Shown here: piece by piece, positions 35,733 to 48,548 of the stretch | How the letters are laid out: each line of letters opens with the position of its first letter | Numbering within the stretch: position 1 is the stretch's first letter | Assembly (NCBI RefSeq): GCF_900114315.1 | Contig: NZ_FOSQ01000001.1 | Location: 1,032,202-1,096,201, forward strand | Origin: Falsiroseomonas stagni DSM 19981 | GTDB taxonomy: Bacteria; Pseudomonadota; Alphaproteobacteria; Acetobacterales; Acetobacteraceae | DNA: 64,000 nt | Reading direction: 5' to 3' | Notes under the pieces: model-generated | Databases searched by the model: none | What the model was told of the DNA's origin: nothing | Seen by the model: the letters and a program-made list of their open reading frames with translations, nothing else | Position numbers and translations under genes: made by a program

Positions 35733-37607
35733 ATGGCCCTGCCCCCGCAATTCCTGGACGAGCTTCGCGCCCGGACGCCGCTGGCGCCGCTGATCCAGCG
35801 CAAGACCAGGCTGACCAAGTCAGGCCGGAACTGGAAGGGCTGCTGCCCCTTCCACGGGGAGAAGACGCCAAGCTTCTACGTCTATGACGACCATTTCCAC
35901 TGCTTCGGCTGCGGCGCGCATGGGGATGCCATCACCTTCGTCATGAAGGCGGAAGGCCAGGGCTTCCCGGAGGCGGTGGAACGCCTGGCGCAGGAAGCGG
36001 GGCTGGAAGTTCCGAAAGCCACCCCCGAAGCCGCGGCGCGGGAACGCGCGGCGCGGGACCTCTATGGCGTGCTGGAAGCCGCCGCCCAGGCCTTCCAGCG
36101 GCGGCTGCGCCTGCCGGAAGGGGCGGAGGGCCTGGCCTATCTCCGCCGCCGCGGGCTGACCGAGGAGACGATCGCGCGCTTCGGCCTCGGCTGGTCCGGT
36201 GGCGGCCGCGGCGCCATCGCCGCCGACCTGAAGTCGGACGGCATCACCCAGGAACAGCTGGCGGAAGCCGGGCTGATCCGCGAACGCGAAAGCGGCGAGG
36301 GTTATTCAGACCTTTACTTCAACCGGGTCATCTTCCCCATCCGGGACCGGCGCGGGCGCGTCGTGTCCTTCGGCGGGCGCATCCTGGGGGATGGCCAGCC
36401 GAAATACGTGAACGGGCCGGAAACGGCGGTCTTTTCCAAGCGCCGCAACCTGTATGGCGTGGACATGGCGCGGGAAGCCGCCTTCCGGGGCGCGGCGGTG
36501 GTGGCGGTGGAGGGCTACATGGACGTGATCGCCCTGCACCAGGCGGGCTTCGGCGGTGCGGTGGCGCCGCTCGGCACGGCCCTGACGCCGGAACAGATGG
36601 AGGAGCTGTGGCGCCTCAGCCCCGAACCCGTGCTGTGCTTCGATGGCGATGGCGCCGGCGCCCGCGCGGCGGCCCGGGCGGCGGAAGCCGCGCTGCCGCT
36701 GCTGACCACGGAGCGCAGCCTGCGGCTGGCGACCCTGCCGGCGGGGGAGGACCCGGACACCCTCGTCTCCCGCCGCGGGCAGGCCGGTTTCCAGGCGGTG
36801 CTGGATGGCGCGCGGCCGCTGTCGGAAGCGCTCTATGGCCTGCTGACGGAAGGCCGGCCGGCGGCGACCCCCGAACAGCGCGCGGGGCTGCGCAACCGGC
36901 TGGTCGAGGTGGCGAACCAGATCGCCGACAAGTCGCTGGCCGCCGAATATCGCCGCGCCCTGCTGGACCGGTTCTTCGAAAGCACCCGGGCGCAGAAGCC
37001 CGCCTTCGGCGGCGGCGGCGGCGGAGGCGGGCGCCCCGGGGTCCGCAAGGTGGCGGTGGCGCGGACGCGCCCCGCCATCACGCCGGGCCGCGCCCGCATC
37101 GCCCAGTCCCGCGCCCTGCTGGCCATCACGCTCCGCCACCCCTGGCTGCTGCCGGAGGTGGAGGAGGTCTTCGCGGGGCTCGACCTGGGGGACCCGCAGC
37201 TGGCGGATTGCCGGGCCTGCACGCTGCGGTGGTTCGCCGGCGGCCATGAACTTGACTCCATCGGCCTGATGGACCAACTCGCCCGGGACGGGTGGGGGGA
37301 GCTGGTATCGGCCTTGCTGCGGGACCCGGGCCTGCCGGAGGCAGCCAGCCCCGACGCCCAGCCGAAGGACGCGCTCGACGCCTGGTGGCACTTCTTCGGG
37401 TTGCTGCGGGGCGAGGCGGAGCTGGAGGAGGACCGGGTGGCGGCACAGCGCGACTGGGACGCGGCCAGCGATCCAGCGGTGCAGGCCAGGGCGCAGCAGC
37501 GCCTGATCCGGCTGTCGCAAACCCTGGCTGCCATACGGCGCGGCGAGTGGGCGGAAATGGATGGAGCCGAGGCCGCGGGCGACGCGGCCGCCGGCAGTAG
37601 GCATTGA
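35733..37607 (+). CDS. dnaG: DNA primase
   Basis: A 624-residue primase. The N-terminal CHC2 zinc finger reads CCPFHGEKTPSF...HCFGCGAHGD. The TOPRIM catalytic core has VVAVEGYMDV and FDGDGAG, and the C-terminal DnaB-interacting region is helical. A glycine run (GGGGGGGG) marks the linker before that domain. It makes RNA primers at the replication fork. AAGGGG lies 8 bp before the ATG. rpoD starts 78 bp downstream, the remains of the classical macromolecular-synthesis operon. Confidence 0.97.
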   Translation: MALPPQFLDELRARTPLAPLIQRKTRLTKSGRNWKGCCPFHGEKTPSFYVYDDHFHCFGCGAHGDAITFVMKAEGQGFPEAVERLAQEAGLEVPKATPEAAARERAARDLYGVLEAAAQAFQRRLRLPEGAEGLAYLRRRGLTEETIARFGLGWSGGGRGAIAADLKSDGITQEQLAEAGLIRERESGEGYSDLYFNRVIFPIRDRRGRVVSFGGRILGDGQPKYVNGPETAVFSKRRNLYGVDMAREAAFRGAAVVAVEGYMDVIALHQAGFGGAVAPLGTALTPEQMEELWRLSPEPVLCFDGDGAGARAAARAAEAALPLLTTERSLRLATLPAGEDPDTLVSRRGQAGFQAVLDGARPLSEALYGLLTEGRPAATPEQRAGLRNRLVEVANQIADKSLAAEYRRALLDRFFESTRAQKPAFGGGGGGGGRPGVRKVAVARTRPAITPGRARIAQSRALLAITLRHPWLLPEVEEVFAGLDLGDPQLADCRACTLRWFAGGHELDSIGLMDQLARDGWGELVSALLRDPGLPEAASPDAQPKDALDAWWHFFGLLRGEAELEEDRVAAQRDWDAASDPAVQARAQQRLIRLSQTLAAIRRGEWAEMDGAEAAGDAAAGSRH

Positions 37608-37685
37608 GGGTCTTAACGCGCTTCCGCCTGCCACGGGCAAAACCCCGCGGCCTGTCGTTGCGCCGTTGACGGAGCGGATGAAGGC

Positions 37686-39608
<1,923 letters not shown>

Positions 39609-39609
39609 C

Positions 39610-40188
39610 GTGTCCACCATCGCCGTGGCGCGCGAACCGGTCCAGCGCATCGCGGTGGATGTGACCTTCCTGCGCATGGACAGCCCGCCGGAGGATGCGC
39701 CCCCGGCCCTGCCGCGGGGCAGCGTGGTCCAGCGCGTGGCGCAATGCTCCGTGCCCTTCTACCGCTACCTCTACGACACGGTCGGGCACGACTATGTCTG
39801 GTGGCTGCGCCGCACCGTGCCGGACAGCGAGATCGCGTCCCTGCTGGCGCGGCCGGAGATCAGCATCCATGTGCTGTATCACGGCGGCGAACCCGCGGGG
39901 TTCTACGAGCTGGAACGCCGCGGCGAGCATGGCACGAACCTGGCGTATTTCGGCCTGATGCCGCATGCCATCGGCTTCGGCGCCGGCCGCGCGCTGCTGC
40001 GCCACGCGATCGACGAGGCCTGGGGCGAACATGCCCGCGCACTGACGGTGAACACCTGCACCGCCGACCACCCCCGCGCCCTGCCCAACTACAAGTCCGC
40101 CGGCTTCCGCGTGATCCGCACGGTGCGGGAGGTATGGCCGGTGCCGCTGCGACTGGGGTTGGCGATCCCGGACCGGCTGAAGGTCTGA
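39610..40188 (+). CDS. GNAT-family N-acetyltransferase
   Basis: A 192-residue GNAT protein. The acetyl-CoA-binding region ([26 protein letters not shown]) and the following [19 protein letters not shown] block are characteristic. The acceptor substrate is unknown. The GTG start lies 1 bp after the rpoD stop, so it is translated from the rpoD transcript. A hairpin follows the stop codon. Confidence 0.87.
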   Translation: MSTIAVAREPVQRIAVDVTFLRMDSPPEDAPPALPRGSVVQRVAQCSVPFYRYLYDTVGHDYVWWLRRTVPDSEIASLLARPEISIHVLYHGGEPAGFYELERRGEHGTNLAYFGLMPHAIGFGAGRALLRHAIDEAWGEHARALTVNTCTADHPRALPNYKSAGFRVIRTVREVWPVPLRLGLAIPDRLKV

Positions 40189-40196
40189 GGGAGGCC

Positions 40197-40216
40197 CCCC
40201 CGACTGTCCTCGGGGG
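40197..40216. terminator. hairpin after the rpoD-acetyltransferase unit
   Basis: CCCCCGA (40197-40203) and TCGGGGG (40210-40216) flank a 6-nt loop, 8 bp after the acetyltransferase stop. No T-tract. It probably ends the dnaG-rpoD-acetyltransferase transcript before the lower-GC insert. Confidence 0.5.
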
Positions 40217-40368
40217 TGGCACGCCCGGTCGTCGATCCGGCGCGCCAGGCCTCATCGTTGGGCAGCCCCGCGGTTGTGGCCGGACGCCTGAAAGCCCACG
40301 ACAGCGGTCGCCTTCAGGACGAATGATATCGACCCGAGGGGCGGCTACGAAACGGCCAAGAAATTTTC

Positions 40369-40398
40369 TTGACGGTTGCCCGAAAAGAACGATGCAAT
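40369..40398 (+). promoter_or_regulatory. sigma70-type promoter for the lipoprotein gene
   Basis: TTGACG (40369-40374; 5 of 6 consensus) and TGCAAT (40393-40398; 4 of 6) are separated by 18 bp within an unusually A/T-rich stretch, 63 bp upstream of the lipoprotein start codon. Confidence 0.55.
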
Positions 40399-40461
40399 AC
40401 CGACCCGATGCGCGGATCCCGCTTTTCCGGTCCGCGAATGGCAGGGTGGGAGTTGTGGATC

Positions 40462-41301
40462 ATGGTGTCGCAGCGGCTGTCCAGCATCGTTGCAGCGATC
40501 GCATTCCCGCTATTCATCGCCGCCTGTACGGATCTCAGCGCGGTTCGCGACTTCGCGAAGACATCGTCGGCGGTCGTTGAATCACGGGCGGTCATTGATG
40601 GCTACGTTGCGCATCCAAGCCGCATGCGTGCGTTCTTTCCGCCGGACAGGCTGGCACTGCTCGAAGAACAGTCGCGGCTTCGCCAGAATCAGAAGGCAGG
40701 TCTGGAGGGCCTTCAGCAGGCGATCGGGACCTACATGACAACCCTGGGCTCGCTCGCTGCCGACGAGACCGTGTCCTTCAATACGAATCCGCTTGTCAGC
40801 CAGGCGAGCAAGGTTGGCGTCATCGCGCCTGACCTAGTTGGAGTCGTCACGGCTGCGGGCGACCTGTTGCTGCGTGCCGCGTCATCGGCCTGGCGTCAGC
40901 GGGAGACAAGCCGCTTGATCGGCGACGTCCATCCGCATCTCGTGCGAATGACCGATGCGCTGCGCCAGTTCGTGACCGAAGCCGCTGCGGCCGATGACGC
41001 GCAGGCGCTATCCGCGATTGACGCGCACTACAGCCTGCTGATCCGCCGGTCGCGGGATCCGGCTGGCATGGCGGCGCTCGGTGAATGGCGCATCGTCAGG
41101 GAGGAGGCTGTGCGGAGCCGGGAAGCCGCCCGCACCGCGTATCTCTCGGCGCTCGCCAAGGTCAGGGACGGCCACCAGATCCTGTTCGACCGCCGGAACG
41201 ATCTTTCGCTGGGCGACACCATCCGCCAGTTGCGCGCGGCGGAAGCGGCGCTGCGCGAGCTCGGCAAGGTGCTCGAGCCCCTCGTCGCCCGAGCGCTGTA
41301 A
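40462..41301 (+). CDS. predicted lipoprotein of unknown function
   Basis: A 279-residue protein with a lipoprotein signal: MVSQRLSSIV, a hydrophobic core, and lipobox FIAAC with the lipidated Cys at 22. The rest is largely helical, with coiled-coil-like stretches (LLEEQSRLRQNQKAGLEGLQQAI, and the C-terminal DTIRQLRAAEAALRELGKVL). I recognise no family. The ATG at 40462 has GGGAG at 9 bp; ATG at 40438 and further upstream codons are in frame. The gene has visibly lower GC and more varied codon use than its neighbours, suggesting recent transfer. It is followed by another unknown gene on the same strand. Confidence 0.75.
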   Translation: MVSQRLSSIVAAIAFPLFIAACTDLSAVRDFAKTSSAVVESRAVIDGYVAHPSRMRAFFPPDRLALLEEQSRLRQNQKAGLEGLQQAIGTYMTTLGSLAADETVSFNTNPLVSQASKVGVIAPDLVGVVTAAGDLLLRAASSAWRQRETSRLIGDVHPHLVRMTDALRQFVTEAAAADDAQALSAIDAHYSLLIRRSRDPAGMAALGEWRIVREEAVRSREAARTAYLSALAKVRDGHQILFDRRNDLSLGDTIRQLRAAEAALRELGKVLEPLVARAL

Positions 41302-41360
41302 CCCAGCGCATCGCGCTGGCAACGCATGACGGCACCCGTTCGCAGATCCGGAGATAAGGC

Positions 41361-41768
41361 ATGAGCGCGAGCCACAGTGGATTCCAGTTGGCGAAAGCAT
41401 TGGATGCGGCCGCCGATGCAATCAAGGCGCGACTCTACCGGGACTGGGATAGTCTTTCACCGGTGCAGCGGAAGGCGCTTGAGGACGCATTCTGGGATAC
41501 CATGGGCAATGCAATGCGGATCAGAACAGCGTCCGTGGATGCGCTGCTGATCGAAGCGAGGACGAGCCTGGAGGCTGTTGAGGACGTCACTCGCAGGGCC
41601 GCGGCACTCATGGCCACGCTTGATGATATCCGCAAAGCCATCAAGGTCGCGACGGCGCTCTTCGGCCTTGCCGCCAGCGTGGCAGCGGCGGTCGCCGCAC
41701 CGAATCCCGCCGCCGTTGTCGGTGCGCTCAAGGCTCTCAAGAAAGTCGTGGATGCCGCCGAAGCGTGA
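41361..41768 (+). CDS. small helical protein with hydrophobic C-terminal half, unknown function
   Basis: A 135-residue protein. The N-terminal part is helical and charged (LAKALDAAADAIKARLYRDW, LSPVQRKALEDAFWDTMGNA). Residues about 90-125 are Ala/Val-rich and could insert into a membrane (VATALFGLAASVAAAVAAP). I recognise no family. It follows the lipoprotein gene after 59 bp, shares its lower GC content, and probably belongs to the same imported module. It converges with hppA. Confidence 0.7.
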   Translation: MSASHSGFQLAKALDAAADAIKARLYRDWDSLSPVQRKALEDAFWDTMGNAMRIRTASVDALLIEARTSLEAVEDVTRRAAALMATLDDIRKAIKVATALFGLAASVAAAVAAPNPAAVVGALKALKKVVDAAEA

Positions 41769-41806
41769 GCCTTGGCGGCCCTGGCCCCTTCGCCAGGCCG
41801 CATGAA

Positions 41807-41836
41807 GAAGGCCGGCGGATCGCTCCGCCGGCCTTC
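41807..41836. terminator. bidirectional terminator hairpin
   Basis: A 13-bp perfect inverted repeat (41807-41819 and 41824-41836) with a 4-nt loop lies midway between the convergent ends of the small helical protein gene and hppA. It is followed on the plus strand by CTCGTTT and preceded by A residues. It fits a shared terminator. Confidence 0.75.
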
Positions 41837-41856
41837 CTCGTTTCAGCGGTCGTGGC

Positions 41857-43989
<2,133 letters not shown>

Positions 43990-44391
43990 CAAGGCAGCCT
44001 CTCCCCCTCTGCTCCCAGGTTTCCTGGGTTTGCTGAATGGCCTGGCCGGGGGCCGGGGCGGGGGCGCGAAAGCCCCTTGCCTTGGCCCGGGAGCCGGGCT
44101 GGGGAAAGCTTGCCGGGGGCGCAGGGCCCTGGCAACGCCGCATGGTTGCCGCGCGACAGAAAAAGTCGCACGGCCGCGCCACGGCGTCATTCCAACGGCC
44201 GCTTTCAGCGACTCGTTGGTATCTTTTTCGTGCCCTCAGGTGCCGGGCGCGCGCTCCGCGCGCTTGGCTCGCCGCACTGGCGGCGGGCCGCGTTCGCGGC
44301 CTCGGCCGACTGCGCCGACCGCAGGTCACTCCATCGAGCCGTTGGTGTCATTCCAGCCGGAAGGGGACGCCCCCGGAGGGGCGGAGGAGTC
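43990..44391. other. 402-bp intergenic region between hppA and ppa, no gene seen
   Basis: I see no convincing gene here. Several GC-rich inverted repeats are present: CCCAGG/CCTGGG with a 3-nt loop (44014-44028) in the hppA leader, and a 7-bp GCGCGCG/CGCGCGC hairpin (44247-44263). Two related degenerate segments share GTCA(T/C)TCCA and CGTTGGT words, near 44185-44222 and 44323-44350. It probably serves as the ppa 3' end and hppA leader. Confidence 0.5.
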
Positions 44392-44928
44392 TTATTCCTT
44401 CGAATCGTCCTTGTAGGCGGCCATGGACTTCAGGATGATCTCCGCCGCCTCGCTGGCCGGGCCCCAGCCGCGCACCTTCACCCACTTGTCGGACTCCAGG
44501 TCCTTGTAGGTGGCGAAGAAGTGCTCGATCGTCGCGCGCGTGATCTGGGGCAGTTCCTCGGCGCTGGTGATGCCCGAATACATCGGGTGCACCTTGTCGT
44601 GCGGCACACAGACCAGCTTCTCATCCGACCCGGCCTCGTCCTCCATGTGCAGGACGCCGATCGGGCGGGCGCGGATGACGCAGCCCGGCACGACCGGGGC
44701 CGGGGTCAGCACCAGGGCATCGGCGGGGTCGCCATCATCGGCCAGCGTGCCGGGGATGAAGCCATAGGCAGCCGGATAGGCCATGGGGGTGAACAGGAAG
44801 CGGTCCACCACCACCGCGCCGCTGTCCTTGTCCAGCTCGTACTTCACCTGGCTGCCCTGGGGGATCTCCACCACCACATTCACGTCGTGCGGCGGGGCCT
44901 TGCCGGTCGGGATCTTGGCCAGGTTCAT
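44392..44928 (-). CDS. ppa: soluble inorganic pyrophosphatase, family I
   Basis: A 178-residue family I pyrophosphatase with the signature DDGDPADALVLTP (metal-binding Asp residues) and the usual AYGFIPGTLADDGDP context. The N-terminal VVVEIPQGSQVKYELDKDSG and FLFTPMAYPAAYGFIP blocks are conserved. It hydrolyses PPi in the cytoplasm. It lies upstream of hppA, so two enzymes that use the same substrate, one wasting and one conserving the energy, are neighbours. The start is ATG at 44928. Confidence 0.96.
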   Translation of the reverse strand: MNLAKIPTGKAPPHDVNVVVEIPQGSQVKYELDKDSGAVVVDRFLFTPMAYPAAYGFIPGTLADDGDPADALVLTPAPVVPGCVIRARPIGVLHMEDEAGSDEKLVCVPHDKVHPMYSGITSAEELPQITRATIEHFFATYKDLESDKWVKVRGWGPASEAAEIILKSMAAYKDDSKE

Positions 44929-45085
44929 GGGGCTGGGACCTTCGGGGAGCTGTTGGTGCCGGCCTTGTAGCGCAAGGCCAACCGGCGCGGTAGCGGACCC
45001 TTGCCCCTTCCGCGGCAGCGGGCGCTTGCACGACCCCGCGGGGCGGGATCACCATGCCGGCAACCCTTGGGGAGGGACCCGTCCG

Positions 45086-46273
45086 ATGAAGCGTCGCCTG
45101 CTGCTTGCCGCCACCCTGGCCCTGGCCGCCCTGTCACAGGCGCCGGCCATCGCCCAGCCCGCCGCGACGGAGATCGTGGAGAAGAAGGTCTTCGAGACCA
45201 CGGGCTATGTGACGCGCGGCGGCGCCACGATCCCCACCATCCGCATCGGCTACCAGACCGCCGGCACGCTGAACGCCGCCGGCGACAATGCCGTCATCGT
45301 CACGCATTTCTTCTCCGGCAACAGCCATGCCTTCGGCCGCTACGCGGAAGGCCAGCCCGCCGGCTACTGGGACGCCATCATCGGCCCCGGCCGGGCGATC
45401 GATACCAACCGCTACTTCGTCATCTCCTCCGACACCCTCGTGAACCTGAATGTCCGGGATGGCCGCACGGTCACCACCGGCCCGGTCTCCATGAACCCCG
45501 CCACCGGCCGGCCCTGGGCGCTCGACTTCCCCGTCATCGCCATGCGCGACTTCATCGAGGTGCAGAAGCGGCTGCTGGACAGCCTGGGCGTGCGGCGCCT
45601 GGCGCTGGTGACGGGGGCGTCGATGGGCGCGCTGCAGGCCATCGAATGGGCCGCCGCCTATCCGCAGATGATCGACCGCGTGATGCCGGTGATCGGCAGT
45701 TCCGAGTTCGATCCCTGGGCCATCGCCTGGCTCGACATCTGGGAAAGCCCCATCCGGCTCGACCCCAATTTCAACAATGGCGACTACTACGCGCAGGGCC
45801 GCGAACCGCCCACGCGCGGCCTGGCGGAGGCGCTGAAGATCGTCACGGTCCAGGCGCAGGACCGCCCCGCCCTGGCGCGCTTCGGCCGCCGTGCCGCGGA
45901 AGGGCAGGACCCGCTGCGCCGCATCGGCGACCGGTTCGAGGTGGAACGCTTCCTGGACGAGGCCGCCCTGGCCCGTGCCCGGGTTTCCGACGCCAACCAC
46001 TTCCTCTACCTCGTCCGCGCCAACCAGCTGTTCCTGCATGAATACGCCAGCAGCGAGGCCGCCCTGTCCCGCAGCCAGGCGCGCTGGTTCGTCGTGGCAT
46101 CGCCCACCGACCGCGTCTTCATGCTGGACTACAATACGGAGATGGTGGCCCTGCTCCGCCGCCTCGGCCGCCCGGTCGATTTCGCGGAGGTGACGGGCCC
46201 GCTTGGCCACCTCAACGGCGTGGTCGGCATGGCGCCGCTGGCCGACCGCATCCGGGCTTTTCTCCAGAACTGA
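45086..46273 (+). CDS. exported alpha/beta hydrolase of the homoserine O-acetyltransferase (MetX-like) family
   Basis: A 395-residue protein with a clear signal peptide (MKRRLLLAATLALAALSQAPAIAQ). The rest resembles MetX: IRIGYQTAGTLN, the nucleophile elbow GASMGA (177-182, Ser179) where MetX has GGSMGG, the Asp in VASPTDRVF, and the C-terminal His in GPLGHLNGV. Cytosolic MetX makes O-acetylhomoserine; an exported version cannot reach acetyl-CoA, so a hydrolytic role in the periplasm is more likely. GGAGG lies upstream at about 10 bp. It stands alone on its strand before the ABC operon. Confidence 0.82.
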   Translation: MKRRLLLAATLALAALSQAPAIAQPAATEIVEKKVFETTGYVTRGGATIPTIRIGYQTAGTLNAAGDNAVIVTHFFSGNSHAFGRYAEGQPAGYWDAIIGPGRAIDTNRYFVISSDTLVNLNVRDGRTVTTGPVSMNPATGRPWALDFPVIAMRDFIEVQKRLLDSLGVRRLALVTGASMGALQAIEWAAAYPQMIDRVMPVIGSSEFDPWAIAWLDIWESPIRLDPNFNNGDYYAQGREPPTRGLAEALKIVTVQAQDRPALARFGRRAAEGQDPLRRIGDRFEVERFLDEAALARARVSDANHFLYLVRANQLFLHEYASSEAALSRSQARWFVVASPTDRVFMLDYNTEMVALLRRLGRPVDFAEVTGPLGHLNGVVGMAPLADRIRAFLQN

Positions 46274-46435
46274 TTTTCGGCGGCCGGCCGCGTTGTTCCG
46301 ATTTCTTCCGCCGGACGGAAGGGCGGCGGCGCGGCGGCAGGCTTTCTTCCATCCAGCGGGCGCCAGGGCTTTGCCCTTGGCAGCGCCCGCGCTTCGGGGC
46401 GATGCTCCCGGCACCCACCTGCCGGGAGCCCCCTG

Positions 46436-47476
46436 ATGCGCATCCTCGCCTACGCCGCCGCGGCCTTCCTTGCCGCCAGCCCCGCCCTGGCGCAGGGCGG
46501 GGGGCGCGTGACGCTCCAGGCCTATGCAGGCATCTTCAAGGACAACTACACCCAGACCGTGCTCGCCCCCTTCACCACCGCCAGCGGCACGGCGGTGCAG
46601 TATTTCGAGGGCGGCACCAGCGCGCAGATGCTCGGCACGCTCCGCGCCCAGCGCGCCGATCCGCAGATCGACGTCGTCATCATGGATGTCACCACGGCCG
46701 CCATCGCCTGCGCGGAAGGCTTGGTGGAGCGCATCGACGCCGCGACCCTGCCCGTGATCGCGGAACTGGACGACCAGGCCCGCAGTTCCGGCGGCGCCTG
46801 CGGCCCGGCCGTCACCTATGACCACCTGGTCATGGTCTATGACACCCGCGCGGTCACGCCGGCGCCGACGCGCTGGGCAGCGATGTGGGACCCCGCGCAT
46901 CGCGGCCGCATCGCGCTTTCCTCCCCCCCCAACATCCAGGGCCTGGCCATCACGGCGATCCTCGCCCATGCCAATGGCGGGTCCTGGCAGAACCTCAACG
47001 CCGCCATGCCGCGGCTGCGGGAGATCGCGCCGGCGGTGCAGACCTTCGATCCCAACCCCGATGGCTACACGCTGATCCTGAACGACCAGGTCCGCTTCGC
47101 CACCGGCTGGAACGCCCGCGCGCAGCTCTACCGCGACCAGTCCCAGGGCCGCATCGGCGTGGTGCTGCCGGAGGAAGGGACGGTGTTCCAGATCAACACC
47201 ATCAACATCGTCGCCAACAGCAGGAACCGCGCCCAGGCGCTGGCACTCGCCGCCCATGCGCTGTCCGCCGACGCCCAGAAGGCCTTCACGGAACGCATGT
47301 TCTACGGCCCCACCAACAGCCGCGCCCAGGTCTCCCCGGAAGCCATGGCCCGCACGGCGCTGGCCCCCGAATTCCGCAACCGCGTCATCCCGCTGGACTG
47401 GAACGAGATGGTGCGGTTGCGCGATGGCTGGAACCAGCGCTGGCGGCGAGAGGTGATCGCGGCGTCCGGCCGCTGA
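46436..47476 (+). CDS. ABC transporter periplasmic substrate-binding protein (PotD/iron-type)
   Basis: A 346-residue exported binding protein with a signal peptide ending ASPALAQ near residue 20. VTLQAYAGIFKDNYTQTVLAPF and the QRADPQIDVVIMD block are typical of the family that binds polyamines, iron or small anions (type-2 fold). It is the first gene of a four-gene transporter operon; the ATPase follows after 19 bp. The ligand cannot be read from sequence. Confidence 0.87.
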   Translation: MRILAYAAAAFLAASPALAQGGGRVTLQAYAGIFKDNYTQTVLAPFTTASGTAVQYFEGGTSAQMLGTLRAQRADPQIDVVIMDVTTAAIACAEGLVERIDAATLPVIAELDDQARSSGGACGPAVTYDHLVMVYDTRAVTPAPTRWAAMWDPAHRGRIALSSPPNIQGLAITAILAHANGGSWQNLNAAMPRLREIAPAVQTFDPNPDGYTLILNDQVRFATGWNARAQLYRDQSQGRIGVVLPEEGTVFQINTINIVANSRNRAQALALAAHALSADAQKAFTERMFYGPTNSRAQVSPEAMARTALAPEFRNRVIPLDWNEMVRLRDGWNQRWRREVIAASGR

Positions 47477-47495
47477 GCCCGGCGCCCGCTGTCGC

Positions 47496-48548
47496 ATGAG
47501 CCACCTCACGCTCGAAGCCCTGACGCGCCGCTTCCCCGGCGCGCCGCACCCCGCCGTGGATGGCGTCTCCCTCGAACTCGGGCAGGGCGCGCTGCTGGCG
47601 CTGCTTGGCCCCTCCGGCTGCGGCAAGACCACCACGCTGCGCATGATTGCGGGGCTGGAGGTGCCGGATGCCGGGCGCATCCGGGTCGCGGGCCGCGACG
47701 TCACGGCGCTGCCGCCGCACCGGCGGAACATGGGCGTGGTGTTCCAGTCCTACGCGCTGTTCCCGCACATGACCGCCGCGCAGAACGTGGCCTTCGGGCT
47801 GGAGATGCGCGGCACCCCGCGCACCGACCGCCCAGCCCGGGTGCAGGAGGCGCTGGACCTCGTCGGCCTCGGCAAGCTCGCGGCCCGGAAGCCGCGGCAG
47901 CTCTCCGGCGGCCAGCAGCAGCGCGTCGCCCTGGCCCGCGCGCTGGCCCCGCGCCCCGATTTGCTGCTGCTGGACGAACCGCTCAGCGCCCTCGATGCCA
48001 AGCTGCGGGAGGAGGTGCGGGACGAGATCCGCGGCCTGCAGCAGCGCCTCGGCACCACCGCCGTCTTCGTCACGCATGACCAGACGGAGGCGCTGGCCAT
48101 GGCGGACCTGGTTGCCGTGATGAACGAAGGCCGGATCGAGCAACTCGCCACGCCGGAGGCGATTTTCGAACGTCCCGCGACGCGCTTCGTCGCCACCTTC
48201 GTCGGCCGCGCCGCGCGCCTGCCCGCGACCGTCGTGCGGCCGGGCCTGCTGCGCGTGGGCGATGCCGAACTCCACGCGGCCGAGACGCCCGCCGCCGGTG
48301 CCGCGGAGGTCTTCATCCGTCCCCACCATGTCCGCCCGCTGCGGGATGGGGAGAGCGCGGAGAACACGCTGCCCGCGACGCTGTCCCGCCGAACCTATAC
48401 GGGGGATCTGGTGACGCTCGATTTCACCACCCCCGCCGGCCGCCTGATCGCGGACCTGCCGGGCGGGTCGCAGGGTTCCGATCTGCGCGTGGGGGACACG
48501 CTCCGCCTCGGCTTCCGGGCGGCCGATGTCCGGGTCTTCGCGGCGTGA
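47496..48548 (+). CDS. ABC transporter ATP-binding protein (PotA-like)
   Basis: A 350-residue importer ATPase: Walker A GPSGCGKTT, Q-loop VVFQSYALFPHM, signature LSGGQQQRVALARAL, Walker B LLLLDEP and switch His THDQTEAL. A C-terminal TOBE domain begins around residue 245. This is the spermidine/putrescine/iron type. Its stop overlaps the next start by 4 bp (GTGA). Confidence 0.93.
   Translation: MSHLTLEALTRRFPGAPHPAVDGVSLELGQGALLALLGPSGCGKTTTLRMIAGLEVPDAGRIRVAGRDVTALPPHRRNMGVVFQSYALFPHMTAAQNVAFGLEMRGTPRTDRPARVQEALDLVGLGKLAARKPRQLSGGQQQRVALARALAPRPDLLLLDEPLSALDAKLREEVRDEIRGLQQRLGTTAVFVTHDQTEALAMADLVAVMNEGRIEQLATPEAIFERPATRFVATFVGRAARLPATVVRPGLLRVGDAELHAAETPAAGAAEVFIRPHHVRPLRDGESAENTLPATLSRRTYTGDLVTLDFTTPAGRLIADLPGGSQGSDLRVGDTLRLGFRAADVRVFAA

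Noticed and set aside
45134-47731. 865-codon minus-strand frame across the MetX-like and binding-protein genes
   Set aside because: Both plus-strand genes have signal peptides and family motifs; the antisense frame has none.
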